Positions 6,739 through 15,914 are shown, counted from the stretch's first letter. The stretch is DNA of 42,548 bases from an uncultured Eubacteriales bacterium (GCA_949296115.1 CASFNR010000021.1:1-42548), one strand, 5' to 3'. The notes: a model not told the origin generated them from the sequence alone. Numbers and translations are program-made.

Positions 6739-8757
6739 TTATGCTTCTGCCAGAGACAGATAGGTCTGCCGCCGCAGAAGGGCTTCGCTGCATTTGTGGC
6801 AGCAGTAGTCATCCGTGAGAATCGCCGGAGCGATGTTCTCCGGCTCTCCACACCGGGAACATGCCGGAATCCGGGTGACTTTGTACTCAAAAATCCAGTA
6901 GCCGGACCCGGCGCTGGTGATGTCGCTCCAGGCATGGCGGTCCTGGGAATGGGCCGGAATCTTCGTCTGGGAATAGTTGTACAGGTTGGAATCCCGGACC
7001 TGGACGGTGCCGTCCTCGTTGAGCTTCTCCAGAACAATATAGTGTCCGCCGCTGGTCCAATAGCCCTTATGCTGGATGGACACCACAATGTGCCCGTCTG
7101 CCAGGGCCTGTCTGGCCACCTCCGGATCATAGGTCTTTTCCCGGAGGTAGAATCCCAGCACAGGAGGCTCATTGATGAAAATCATCCCATCTGTTCCGTT
7201 TTTGAAGCTGTAATAACCGTATTTGTCACACAGCTCCGGCGGCGTCCACTCCTCATCGGACAGATAGCTGGAAACCATCGCCATGGAGGTAATCCCGCAG
7301 CCGTTGGTTGCCAGCCTGAAACTGCCGAACATGGTAACGCCGTAGTCCTGCTGTAAGTAAAGGGGTACCTCCGGGAACCGTTCATGGGCCACATCCGGGT
7401 AAAGCACATCGGACAGGCTCACCTCCGCCGTTCCCCCAGGCAGCGTAATGGCGCTGTAGTCCACCTGAATCGGGTAGGCCGCCACGGCAGTCTCCAGCAC
7501 TTGGGCATTTTTCTGTCCCCACAGGCTGTTCCGGGCTTCCTGCCAGGTCACCGTGGTGCTCCCGGTGAAATACAGGATATGGATGCCGTAATCCGAGCGA
7601 AGGATAGTGGTATCCCCGCTTTTGCGCTCCGGAGAGAAGGCCCATTCGTTCAGAGGCTCTATCAGCTGTCCCTGACGAAGGTTATAATACACGCCCCCAT
7701 CTGCCGCCGATCCCTCGTCCCGGGAATTGGAATGAGCCAGATTGGCAAAGGTGGCCTCTGTCACCCAGGTTCCGCCCCGCCACTTTTTCAGCAGAGCCTC
7801 CGCCTCGGCCTGACACTGCGCCCAGGATGCTTCCGAACAGGTAACCTTTCCGTCTGCCGCCACCGTCACGGATTCCTCCGACTCCTCGTCGCTTTCCGGA
7901 ACCAGCAGGATGTGATGAAGGGTGACGCAGGTCTCGTCCTCCTCCGGAATGGTCAGGCCCTGGGACTGGATGTATTCCTCCACTTCCTCCTCGCTGGGGT
8001 CCAGATCGTATCCCAGGGTGGTGTAGTACATATAGCCCCAGTTGTACAGCCGGACAAACTCCTCTGCATCCTCTGCCGTGGTGCCAAACACCTGCCGGGC
8101 CAAATCCGTTTCATCTGCATAGCCCAGCTCCCGGGCCAGCTGCTGGAGCATCTGGCCAATATTGTCCAGGAATTCCTGGTGCATGGTATTGGGGTGGTAA
8201 TCATCGTAGTAGCCATACAGATACTTGGTGGCGGGAATATCCACCATGTACTTCTCATGGTTCTCCTCATTGGGCTGGAAGGCTTCCTCCGTGGGAACCC
8301 CTTCTTCCTCCCCCTTCAGCTCCAGGGCCTGGCTGGTGTGCCAGAGCTGAAGGGCCTGCCGCAGGAAATACTGCTGCCAGCTGGCCACGCTGCTGTCAAT
8401 TTCACAAGGCTGCATTGCCAAATCTCCCTGGAAATCCAGGGTGCTCTCCGGGTGATTCTCCCGGTACGCCCCCACCGCTGCCCAGTAGTAAGCCGCCAGC
8501 TGCCCATTGGTCAGCTCTGCGTCTCCCACCGTGGCAACCACCTGCTCCGGATTCTCGCCGCCGGTGTAGCTGCCCTTGCAGGTCACATCATCGGGATTGC
8601 CGTCCGGCGGGATGGTGCCCTGGGGCTGTGTTTCTTCCGTCTGGGCAGCCGCCGTCCCTTCCTGAAGCGCCGCCGCAGGAACATCCTGGGCGCAGCCTGC
8701 CAGCAGGAGGCTCAAGCACAGCGCCGCCGCAATCCATTGCTTTTTCACCTTGACCAT
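6739..8757 (-). CDS. Secreted lipoprotein: PpiC-type prolyl isomerase fused to a C39-like peptidase domain
   Basis: A 672-residue extracytoplasmic protein. The signal peptide ends in the lipobox LLLAGC (Cys22). Residues ~65-260 resemble the SurA/PrsA N-terminal helical chaperone region (VVATVGDAELTNGQL). A parvulin (PpiC) domain spans about 277-398 (VTLHHILLV, ASWAQC..AEALL, SDYGIHILYF). A C39-like peptidase domain covers about 460-625, with NGCGITSMAMV (Cys487), GGHYIVLE (His572) and VRDSN (Asp589) as the triad. The C-terminus has CxxC (633, 636) and CCxxC (652-656), a possible zinc ribbon. The fusion suggests a foldase that also processes secreted substrates; that role is inference. The start ATG has GGAAGG only 3 nt away, so GTG at 8748 is an alternative start. 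Confidence 0.82.
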   Translation of the reverse strand: MVKVKKQWIAAALCLSLLLAGCAQDVPAAALQEGTAAAQTEETQPQGTIPPDGNPDDVTCKGSYTGGENPEQVVATVGDAELTNGQLAAYYWAAVGAYRENHPESTLDFQGDLAMQPCEIDSSVASWQQYFLRQALQLWHTSQALELKGEEEGVPTEEAFQPNEENHEKYMVDIPATKYLYGYYDDYHPNTMHQEFLDNIGQMLQQLARELGYADETDLARQVFGTTAEDAEEFVRLYNWGYMYYTTLGYDLDPSEEEVEEYIQSQGLTIPEEDETCVTLHHILLVPESDEESEESVTVAADGKVTCSEASWAQCQAEAEALLKKWRGGTWVTEATFANLAHSNSRDEGSAADGGVYYNLRQGQLIEPLNEWAFSPERKSGDTTILRSDYGIHILYFTGSTTVTWQEARNSLWGQKNAQVLETAVAAYPIQVDYSAITLPGGTAEVSLSDVLYPDVAHERFPEVPLYLQQDYGVTMFGSFRLATNGCGITSMAMVSSYLSDEEWTPPELCDKYGYYSFKNGTDGMIFINEPPVLGFYLREKTYDPEVARQALADGHIVVSIQHKGYWTSGGHYIVLEKLNEDGTVQVRDSNLYNYSQTKIPAHSQDRHAWSDITSAGSGYWIFEYKVTRIPACSRCGEPENIAPAILTDDYCCHKCSEALLRRQTYLSLAEA

Positions 8758-8772
8758 CTGCCTTCCAGAAAT

Positions 8773-8793
8773 AGTAAACCTTAGTTTACTATA
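8773..8793 (-). promoter_or_regulatory. Inverted repeat over the probable -10 of the foldase/peptidase gene
   Basis: Perfect inverted repeat AGTAAAC-CTTA-GTTTACT (8773-8790). It overlaps a minus-strand TATAGT (8788-8793) and lies 15 bp before the ATG. The -35 is weak. The position fits an operator bound by a dimeric regulator, or a short 5' hairpin. Confidence 0.45.
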
Positions 8794-8864
8794 ATCTGCC
8801 GAAATATGCAAGCGGTCTTTCCCCCGGATTTCTTAAGAATCCCGAAAGGCATGGAAAACTTTTC

Positions 8865-8893
8865 TTGCAAATGGGGCATTCCTGGTCTATAAT
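8865..8893 (+). promoter_or_regulatory. Sigma-A promoter for the DUF1292 gene
   Basis: TTGCAA (8865-8870), 17-nt spacer, TATAAT (8888-8893). Confidence 0.8.
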
Positions 8894-8926
8894 AGCCCCA
8901 TCCCAATACCACGCAGGAGGAATTTC

Positions 8927-9217
8927 ATGGAAAACGAAAATCTGGTCCCTGAAGAAGAGTCCAGCATCCTGACGCTGACCGACGAGAACGGTCAGGATGT
9001 CACCTTCGAATATCTGGATTGCCTGGAGTACCAGGGAAAGGAATACCTGGTGCTGATGCCCGCCGAGGAGGATTCCGGTGAAATCGTCATCCTGGAAGTC
9101 GAGCCGGTTGACGAGGAAAATGAAAATTATCTGGCCGTGGAGGATGAAGCCATCCTGGATGCGGTTTACGGTATTTTCAAGGAAAAATATAAGGATGTCC
9201 TGACCTTCGAGGAGTAA
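8927..9217 (+). CDS. DUF1292 family small acidic protein
   Basis: A 96-residue, strongly acidic protein. The core ILTLTDENGQDVTFEYLDC...GKEYLVLMP matches the DUF1292 family, widespread in Firmicutes and often near the ruvX-like gene; its function is unknown. The start is an ATG with a perfect AGGAGG site (8915-8920, 6-nt spacing) behind its own promoter. It forms a single-gene unit ended by a hairpin shared with cysK. The C-terminal tail (DAVYGIFKEKYKDVLTFEE) is helical and typical of the family. Confidence 0.88.
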   Translation: MENENLVPEEESSILTLTDENGQDVTFEYLDCLEYQGKEYLVLMPAEEDSGEIVILEVEPVDEENENYLAVEDEAILDAVYGIFKEKYKDVLTFEE

Positions 9218-9221
9218 GGCA

Positions 9222-9255
9222 ATGCCCGGAAAGCGCTGCTTTCCGGGCATCTTTT

Positions 9256-9257
<2 letters not shown>
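9222..9257. terminator. Bidirectional terminator between DUF1292 and cysK
   Basis: Perfect stem ATGCCCGGAAAG / CTTTCCGGGCAT around a 5-nt loop, followed on the plus strand by CTTTTTT. It ends right at the stop codon of the convergent cysK gene. Confidence 0.85.
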
Positions 9258-10188
<931 letters not shown>

Positions 10189-10254
10189 AGCAATTCCTCC
10201 CGAATCTGATAAGCTGAAACCATTTTCTCTGATAATATGGTACCGAATGTCTGA

Positions 10255-10283
10255 ATTATACCCCCGCACTGTCCTGGTGTCAA
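10255..10283 (-). promoter_or_regulatory. Consensus sigma-A promoter for cysK
   Basis: On the minus strand TTGACA (10278-10283), 17-nt spacer, TATAAT (10255-10260): a perfect consensus. A promoter this strong usually needs a repressor if it is to be regulated. Confidence 0.88.
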
Positions 10284-10312
10284 TTGACTTTGACAATTCT
10301 CTGTGCTAAACT
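10284..10312 (+). promoter_or_regulatory. Sigma-A promoter for the serine acetyltransferase gene, abutting the cysK -35
   Basis: TTGACT (10284-10289), 17-nt spacer, TAAACT (10307-10312). The two divergent -35 boxes touch and form the palindrome GTCAATTGAC (10279-10288). Confidence 0.75.
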
Positions 10313-10337
10313 GATTTTAAGAAAAGGAGGGATGGCT

Positions 10338-11279
10338 GTGACGCCCATTGAACAGCAGATTGAGGGTATTGTGGACGGCATTCTGGAGGACTACCGCCAC
10401 GGTCGGGACATTGACAAACTGGACCCCTTCCAGCATCCGGATAAAGCCGTTGTCATCGATATGATCGGCAAACTGATGCGCATTGTGTACCCTGGCTTCT
10501 CCCGGGACAAATCCTACCGGATGTACAACGCCAAACACAATCTGTCCATGCTCATTGAGGATGTGATGTACAACCTCAACAAACAGATTACCATAGTGCT
10601 GCGGTGCTCCATGGAGGCCGACGCTGCCATGGAGAAGGCCCAGGAGCTGAGTCTGGAATTTTTCCGGTCCATTCCCGGAATCCGGGCAGTGGTTCAGACG
10701 GATGTGGAGGCCTTTTACGAGGGCGACCCCGCCGCTTACAGCACCGATGAGATCATCTTCTGCTACCCGGGTCTGTTTGCCATCAGCGTCTACCGTCTGG
10801 CCCACGTGCTCTACACCCTGGGGGTTCCCATGCTGCCCCGGACCATGACGGAGCACGCCCATTCCGTCACCGGCATTGACATCAATCCCGGCGCACAGAT
10901 CGGCAAATACTTCTTCATCGACCATGGCACCGGCATTGTGGTGGGCGAGACCACCGTCATCGGCGACCATGTGAAGGTCTACCAGGGCGTGACGCTGGGC
11001 GCCCTGAGCACCCGGGGCGGTCAGACCCTCCGGGGCAAGAAGCGGCACCCCACCATTGAGGACAACGTAACCATCTACGCCGGCGCTTCCATTCTCGGCG
11101 GCGGAACGGTCATCGGCCGGGACAGCGTCATCGGCTCCAACGTATTCATCACCCACTCCATCCCCGCCTGCACCACCGTCAGCGTGAAGAGTCAGGAGCT
11201 GCAGTTCAAGCCCCGCAACTGCTCCGGGGACTGCAAGAACTGCGACAAGCCGGAACCCTTCTGGGAGGGACAGAAATAA
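10338..11279 (+). CDS. cysE: Serine O-acetyltransferase (CysE/EpsC type)
   Basis: Makes O-acetylserine from serine and acetyl-CoA, the substrate of the divergent CysK. 313 residues: an alpha-helical N-terminal half and a left-handed beta-helix of hexapeptide repeats (about 180-275) with GIDINPGAQIGKYFFIDH and HGTGIVVGETTVIGD. The C-terminal tail has a Cys-rich CSGDCKNCDKP end, unusual for short CysE proteins but seen in the longer EpsC form. AAAGGAGG lies directly against the ATG at 10332 (1-nt spacing), whereas the GTG two codons later has the usual 7 nt. I therefore place the start at GTG 10338. Confidence 0.93.
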   Translation: MTPIEQQIEGIVDGILEDYRHGRDIDKLDPFQHPDKAVVIDMIGKLMRIVYPGFSRDKSYRMYNAKHNLSMLIEDVMYNLNKQITIVLRCSMEADAAMEKAQELSLEFFRSIPGIRAVVQTDVEAFYEGDPAAYSTDEIIFCYPGLFAISVYRLAHVLYTLGVPMLPRTMTEHAHSVTGIDINPGAQIGKYFFIDHGTGIVVGETTVIGDHVKVYQGVTLGALSTRGGQTLRGKKRHPTIEDNVTIYAGASILGGGTVIGRDSVIGSNVFITHSIPACTTVSVKSQELQFKPRNCSGDCKNCDKPEPFWEGQK

Positions 11280-11280
11280 C

Positions 11281-11312
11281 GAAAAGGCGCACCCTGCCGG
11301 GTGCGCCTTTTC
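11281..11312. terminator. Bidirectional terminator between cysE and tcdA
   Basis: Perfect 14-bp stem GAAAAGGCGCACCC / GGGTGCGCCTTTTC with a 4-nt loop. The A/T ends supply the U run in both directions, and the stem reaches the stop codon of the convergent tcdA. Confidence 0.88.
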
Positions 11313-12033
11313 ATATTTCGGTGAGAGCCAGGTCCTTGATTACCTCTCCCGCCAGAATCAATCCGGCGGCACCGGGAACATAGGACATGCTGCCGGGAAT
11401 CTGCCGCTTGCCCAAGGCAGCTGCCTCTTCCTCCCAGCCCTGGGGCGTCACCGCCTCCTCCTGAGAGTAGACCACCTTCAGGTGGCGGATGCCCCGTTTG
11501 CCCAGCTCCTTGCGCATCACCCGGGCCAGGGGACACATGGAGGTCTTGGAAATGTCCGCCACCTGGAAGGCCGCTGCATCCAGTTTGTTTCCCGTGCCCA
11601 TGCAGCTGATAATGGGTGTTCCCGCCTCCCATGCCTGCTGAACCAGGGCAAGCTTGCCGGTGACCGTATCAATGGCATCTACAATATAATCATAGTCAGC
11701 AAAGTCAAACTGTCCCGCCGTTTCGGGGGTATAGAACAGCTGGTGGGTTTTCACCCGGCAGTCCGGGTTGATGTCCAGCACCCGGGCCTTCGCCGCCTCC
11801 GCCTTGGACAGCCCCAGGGTGGAATGAACCGCCAGAATCTGCCGGTTCAGGTTGGACAGGCTGATGGTATCGTTGTCGATCAAATCCAGGGCGCCGATGC
11901 CGCCTCTGGCCAGGGCCTCCACCACATAGCCGCCGACCCCGCCCAGGCCGAACACCGCCACCCGGGCCCGGTACAGCCGCTCCATGGTCTCCCGGCCCAG
12001 CAGCATCTGGCTGCGGAAAAACTGCTCGTTCAT
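11311..12033 (-). CDS. tcdA: tRNA threonylcarbamoyladenosine dehydratase (ThiF/E1-like)
   Basis: ATP-dependent enzyme that cyclises t6A37 of tRNA to ct6A. 240 residues, E1/ThiF fold: GLGGVGGYV (29-37) is the nucleotide-binding loop, DNDTISLSNLNRQ the adenylation motif, and the TcdA-type block SCMGTGNKLD...ISKTSMCPLARVMRKELGK follows. The CPLARVMRKELG stretch separates TcdA from MoeB/ThiF relatives. The ATG has AAGGAGGGACCG upstream. It lies downstream of murA but behind a terminator-like hairpin, so it may be only partly co-transcribed. A t6A-forming Sua5 protein is also encoded in this window (29017-30051). Confidence 0.9.
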   Translation of the reverse strand: MNEQFFRSQMLLGRETMERLYRARVAVFGLGGVGGYVVEALARGGIGALDLIDNDTISLSNLNRQILAVHSTLGLSKAEAAKARVLDINPDCRVKTHQLFYTPETAGQFDFADYDYIVDAIDTVTGKLALVQQAWEAGTPIISCMGTGNKLDAAAFQVADISKTSMCPLARVMRKELGKRGIRHLKVVYSQEEAVTPQGWEEEAAALGKRQIPGSMSYVPGAAGLILAGEVIKDLALTEI

Positions 12034-12065
12034 CGTCGGTCCCTCCTTGTGTGTATGTATGGCAG

Positions 12066-12100
12066 CAAAAAGCGGCCCGGGAACAGGATTCCCCGGCCGC
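12066..12100 (-). terminator. Terminator downstream of murA
   Basis: On the minus strand GCGGCCGGGGAA / TTCCCGGGCCGC followed by TTTTTG. Confidence 0.78.
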
Positions 12101-12107
12101 CTGGCTG

Positions 12108-13373
12108 CTATTCCTCCACCCGGCGGATGTCGGCGCCCAAAGCCGTGAGCTTTTCCACCAGGTTCTCGTATCCTCGCTCAATAAAGTGGATATGCTCCAC
12201 ATGGGTGATTCCCTTGGCCGCCAGTCCGGCAATCACCAGGGCTGCGCCCGCCCGCAGGTCGTGGGCATACACCACCGCTCCGTTGAGCTGCTCCACCCCG
12301 GTAATCAGGGCGGTTTTGCCGCCGATGCGGATGCTGGCCCCCATGCTCTCCAGTTCAGTACAGTAGCCGAAGAAGCGGGTCTCATAGACGCTCTCCGTCA
12401 GGCGGCTGGTGCCGTTGGCCAGGGCCATGCAGACACAGACCTGGGCCTGCATATCCGTGGGGAAGCCGGGATAGGGCTGGGTCTTGACCGTGGTCTTGCG
12501 CAGCGGGCCGGTGCGGGTGATGCGAATGGAGTCATCATAGTTGATGATCTTCGCTCCCATTTCCTGCAGCTTACTGGTAATGCAGTCCATGTGCTTGGGA
12601 ATCACGTTCTGCACCAGCACATTGCCGCCGGCGGCCGTCACCGCCGCCATGTAGGTGCCCGCCTCAATCTGGTCAGGGATGATGGCGTATGTGCCGCCCT
12701 TCAGGGAGTTGACGCCCCGAATTTTTACGGTATCCGTACCAGCGCCGTTGATCCGGGCGCCCATGGTATTGAGAAAGTTGGCAAGGTCCACAATATGGGG
12801 TTCCTTGGCCGCATTTTCGATAATCGTCTGGCCGGGAATCAGGGTCGCCGCCAGCATGATGTTGATGGTCGCCCCCACAGAGGCCATGTCCAGGCAAATC
12901 CGTCCGCCCTGCAGGCCGTCCTCGCCGGGGGTCAGCGCCACATATTCCTCCGTCTCATCCACCTCGGCGCCCAGGGCCAGAAATCCTTTGATGTGCTGGT
13001 CGATGGGGCGGGAAGCGAAATTGCATCCGCCGGGCAGGGAGACATGGGCTTTTCCAAAACGTCCCAGCAGTGCCCCCATTAAATAGTAGCTGGCCCGCAT
13101 TTTGGTCACCAGCTGAGCATCCGGCTCCGCATAGGTAAGGTCGGTGCAGTCAATTTCCACCACGTTCATTTCCGGCAGGGTCACTTTGGCCCCCATCCGC
13201 TCGATAATACTGGTCAGAATTCGGACATCTGAAATATTGGGTACATTCTCAATCCGGCACTTGCCGCTGACCAGCAGAGCTGCGGGCAGGATTGCGACTG
13301 CCGCATTTTTTGCGCCGCTGATGGTGACGGTGCCGTTCAGAGGTTTGCCGCCGATGATTTCATATCTGGCCAA
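12108..13373 (-). CDS. murA: UDP-N-acetylglucosamine 1-carboxyvinyltransferase
   Basis: First committed step of peptidoglycan synthesis: transfers enolpyruvate from PEP to UDP-GlcNAc in the cytoplasm; target of fosfomycin. 421 residues with the two-domain EPSP-synthase fold. Lys22 and Asn23 lie in SGAKNAA, the catalytic Cys117 in LPGGCNFASRP, so fosfomycin sensitivity at this residue is expected. Later family blocks include GATINIMLAATL, GTYMAAVTAAGG and PGFPTDMQAQ. The ATG start is preceded by AAGGAGAGGATAT. It has its own promoter upstream. Many Firmicutes have two paralogues; the window does not show which one this is. Confidence 0.96.
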   Translation of the reverse strand: MARYEIIGGKPLNGTVTISGAKNAAVAILPAALLVSGKCRIENVPNISDVRILTSIIERMGAKVTLPEMNVVEIDCTDLTYAEPDAQLVTKMRASYYLMGALLGRFGKAHVSLPGGCNFASRPIDQHIKGFLALGAEVDETEEYVALTPGEDGLQGGRICLDMASVGATINIMLAATLIPGQTIIENAAKEPHIVDLANFLNTMGARINGAGTDTVKIRGVNSLKGGTYAIIPDQIEAGTYMAAVTAAGGNVLVQNVIPKHMDCITSKLQEMGAKIINYDDSIRITRTGPLRKTTVKTQPYPGFPTDMQAQVCVCMALANGTSRLTESVYETRFFGYCTELESMGASIRIGGKTALITGVEQLNGAVVYAHDLRAGAALVIAGLAAKGITHVEHIHFIERGYENLVEKLTALGADIRRVEE

Positions 13374-13429
13374 GAGATATCCTCTCCTTGTGATGAATTC
13401 AGATTCGGTTGCCGCACAAGGGCTAAGTT

Positions 13430-13458
13430 ATTGTAGCACACAACAAACTTTATGTAAA
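13430..13458 (-). promoter_or_regulatory. Sigma-A promoter for murA
   Basis: On the minus strand TTTACA (13453-13458), 17-nt spacer, TACAAT (13430-13435). Confidence 0.7.
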
Positions 13459-13479
13459 GTCCAAAAATCCGGCCCGGCA

Positions 13480-14769
13480 TTACCGCCGCAGGCCCTTTGG
13501 ATAATGGTTCTTCAGTACCCTTCCGTCCCCTTTTCCCCAGCCGATGCTGTACTCCCCGGCGCAGACCAGGCACCATCCCTTTTTCTCGGAGGGCACAGTC
13601 TCTCCATGAAGGTAGGCCCGGAGTTCCGGGGATTCCGGTTCATATCGCTGCACACTGCCGCAGGCATTCAGCCACAGGGCCAAGGCATGGGCAGGCTCAA
13701 ACCGGTCCTTTTTCACCGTTCCCAGCTCCAGACCCGGGCGAAGCACCTTCAGCCCCTTCAGCGGCGGCATTTCCTCCGGCACCCAATACAGAGTCTGGCC
13801 AAAGGAGAGTGCCCTGCCCTCCGGCAGCCGGATGTCCAGCTCCCGGGCAAATCGCTGCCAGGTGTCCGGCAGCTTCTCCCCCGGAGCCGCCTGCCGCACG
13901 CCCTCCTGGCCCCCGGTTTTCCGCAGCACCGCCGCAAAGTGTCCCTCTCCCAGCAGTTTGTGGGGCCACAGCCGGAAGCTGCCGTTTTCCCCGGGAGTGA
14001 ACCAGGGTGCATCCACCGGCTCCGGCTGAAAATCCGGATGCTCCGCCAGGAACGCTGCCACGGCGCCTTCGTCCTCCTCCGGGGCAAAGGTGCAGGTGGA
14101 GTACACCAGCCGCCCGCCGGGCCGGACCAATTTTGCCGCGGATCGGAGAATCTCTCCCTGCCGCCGGGCACACATCCCCACCGCTTCCGGGCTCCAGTCC
14201 GTCACCGCCGCTTCCTCCTTGCGGAACATTCCTTCTCCGGAGCAGGGGGCGTCCACCAGCACCCGGTCAAAGCATCCGGCAAAGCGCTTTGCCAGGTTCT
14301 CCGGGTGCTCGTTGGTCACCAGGGCGTTGGCGACCCCCATCCGCTCCACATTCCGGGAAAGCACTTTTGCCCGGGTGGGGTTGATCTCATTGCACAGCAG
14401 GAACCCCTTTCCCAGCATCTTTCCGGCAATCTGGGTGGTCTTTCCTCCCGGTGCTGCGCACAGATCGCACACCCACTCTCCGGGCTGAGGGGCCAGCAGA
14501 GCCACCGGCGCCATGGCACTGGCCTCCTGTAAATAGTATACGCCCGCCTCATGGTAAACGTGCAGTCCGGGCCGGGATTCCGGATCATAGTAGCGGCCCT
14601 CCTGTTCCCAGGGCACCGGCTGCCCCACAAAAGGCAGGGCCGGTGCGGGTCCTTTCAGCGGGTTGAACCGCAGGGCCACCGCCCGGGGCCGTTCCAGGCT
14701 CCGTAGAAAATTCTGGTATTCCGGCCCCAGCTGCCCCTCCATCCGCGTAAGAAATCCTTCGGGTAACAT
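13480..14769 (-). CDS. 16S rRNA m5C methyltransferase, RsmF/RsmB-NOP2 family
   Basis: SAM-dependent RNA cytosine-C5 methyltransferase of 429 residues. An N1-like domain (FLTRMEGQLGPEYQNFLRSL) precedes the Rossmann core. The SAM loop is DLCAAPGGKTTQ (102-113). The two catalytic cysteines are Cys176 in DAPCSGEGMFRK and Cys226 in YSTCTFAPEEDE. A C-terminal RsmF-type extension (about 290-429) is present, making the RsmF subgroup more likely than RsmB. The start is the ATG at 14769, with GGAGAG upstream; a longer frame would cross the promoter. Exact target base not determinable from sequence. Confidence 0.92.
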   Translation of the reverse strand: MLPEGFLTRMEGQLGPEYQNFLRSLERPRAVALRFNPLKGPAPALPFVGQPVPWEQEGRYYDPESRPGLHVYHEAGVYYLQEASAMAPVALLAPQPGEWVCDLCAAPGGKTTQIAGKMLGKGFLLCNEINPTRAKVLSRNVERMGVANALVTNEHPENLAKRFAGCFDRVLVDAPCSGEGMFRKEEAAVTDWSPEAVGMCARRQGEILRSAAKLVRPGGRLVYSTCTFAPEEDEGAVAAFLAEHPDFQPEPVDAPWFTPGENGSFRLWPHKLLGEGHFAAVLRKTGGQEGVRQAAPGEKLPDTWQRFARELDIRLPEGRALSFGQTLYWVPEEMPPLKGLKVLRPGLELGTVKKDRFEPAHALALWLNACGSVQRYEPESPELRAYLHGETVPSEKKGWCLVCAGEYSIGWGKGDGRVLKNHYPKGLRR

Positions 14770-14803
14770 AATCAGCTCTCCGTTTCTTTGGGTCAATGCC
14801 GGT

Positions 14804-14812
14804 ATTATAGCA
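14804..14812 (-). promoter_or_regulatory. Extended -10 promoter for the rRNA methyltransferase gene
   Basis: On the minus strand TGCTATAAT, an extended -10. No good -35 at 16-18 nt. Confidence 0.5.
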
Positions 14813-14961
14813 CAGCGCCGGATGTTTTTCCACCGCAATCACGCAGGATTTGGCGCAGGCCCTCCCGGGAGGCGTTTTTTTCTTTCCAGAAAAGTTTTCC
14901 AAATTCTGTTTAACTCCCGGATAATCCGGCAATACTCAGCTTCGGAGGTGCTTGATTTACT

Positions 14962-15648
14962 ATGAGCGACAACAAACACAGCGGCCGCGGTTTGTCTGGC
15001 AAGGGCTACTACATAGCCCTGATGCTATGTGCCGCAGCCATCGCAACCACCAGCTATCTTTACTACCGCAACGCCGCCCAGGCCCAGCAGGCCGTGGTTC
15101 AGGAGACCGTGAATGTGGATATTCCCGCAGGCACCATGGGTTCCGACGACGTTGCCGTGGTAGCCACCCAGCCCCAGACCTCTGTGCCCGCCACAGACGC
15201 CACCACCCCCTCCGCCACGGAGAAAAAGCCCCTTCAGACGGCTTCTCCTGTGTCCGGGGACGTGATCAACGGCTACTCCATGGAGGCCCTGAGCTACAAC
15301 CAGACCACCCGGGACTGGCGGGTGCACAACGGCGTTGACCTGGCCGCAGAGGACGGTGCGCCGGTGTGCGCCGCCGCCGACGGAGAGGTCTACACCGTCA
15401 GTGAGGATGACGCCCTGGGCTACACTGTGGTCATCCGCCACAACGACGGCTACACCACCTGCTATTCCAATCTGACGGAAGACACGGCGGTGATGCCCGG
15501 GGACACGGTGACCATGGGACAGACCATCGGCTATGTGGGTTCCTCCGCAATCGTGGAGACGACCCTGGGCAGCCATCTCCACTTCAGCGTCACCCAGAAC
15601 AACGAGCCCATGGACCCGATGGAATTTCTGGCCCTGGGCAGCGGCTGA
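14962..15648 (+). CDS. Membrane-anchored M23/LytM-domain protein (SpoIIQ-like layout)
   Basis: A 228-residue protein with one N-terminal membrane helix (about 15-35), a flexible Thr/Ser/Pro-rich extracytoplasmic linker (45-100) and a C-terminal M23 domain (about 105-225). The zinc ligands of active LytM enzymes are present: His122 and Asp126 in HNGVDLA, and His205/His207 in SHLHFSV. Size and layout resemble clostridial SpoIIQ, the mother-cell/forespore channel protein that keeps LytM zinc ligands, but a vegetative cell-wall endopeptidase is equally possible; I saw no sporulation neighbours. The ATG start follows GGAGGT at a rather long 12-nt spacing. Confidence 0.85.
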   Translation: MSDNKHSGRGLSGKGYYIALMLCAAAIATTSYLYYRNAAQAQQAVVQETVNVDIPAGTMGSDDVAVVATQPQTSVPATDATTPSATEKKPLQTASPVSGDVINGYSMEALSYNQTTRDWRVHNGVDLAAEDGAPVCAAADGEVYTVSEDDALGYTVVIRHNDGYTTCYSNLTEDTAVMPGDTVTMGQTIGYVGSSAIVETTLGSHLHFSVTQNNEPMDPMEFLALGSG

Positions 15649-15676
15649 ATCTTGCTTCCTCTCTTTCCTCCTTCAC

Positions 15677-15705
15677 AGGCCGTCGGGACTTGTTCCCGGC
15701 GGCCT
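15677..15705 (+). terminator. Hairpin after the M23 gene
   Basis: AGGCCGTCGGGA / TCCCGGCGGCCT around a short loop, lacking a T run directly after it. A weak or factor-assisted terminator. Confidence 0.5.
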
Positions 15706-15821
15706 CAGCCGTCTTTGTACAGAGTATATGATTTCTCCCTCCAGCTTTTGTTTGTTTTGCCCAGGAATGCAAATGTCCGCGGTGGAAATTATGCAATTTT
15801 GCAATCTGCCGAAAATAAACA

Positions 15822-15850
15822 TTGCATTCGGCTTTCCTTTCGTGTATAAT
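15822..15850 (+). promoter_or_regulatory. Sigma-A promoter for the EF-G-like gene
   Basis: TTGCAT (15822-15827), 17-nt spacer, TATAAT (15845-15850). The ~57-nt leader contains competing helices: TTCGGG (15858-15863) can pair with CCCGAA (15893-15898), or GGAAGG can pair with CCTTCC. Confidence 0.75.
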
Positions 15851-15914
15851 GTCCCTATTCGGGTGTCTTCGCCCAATTGGAAGGTTCCCCTTCCCGAAAG
15901 GAGTAAGATCAACA

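Noticed and set aside
10189-10254. T-box or SAM leader before cysK
   Set aside because: The leader is only ~60 nt and lacks the T-box bulge, specifier stem and terminator.
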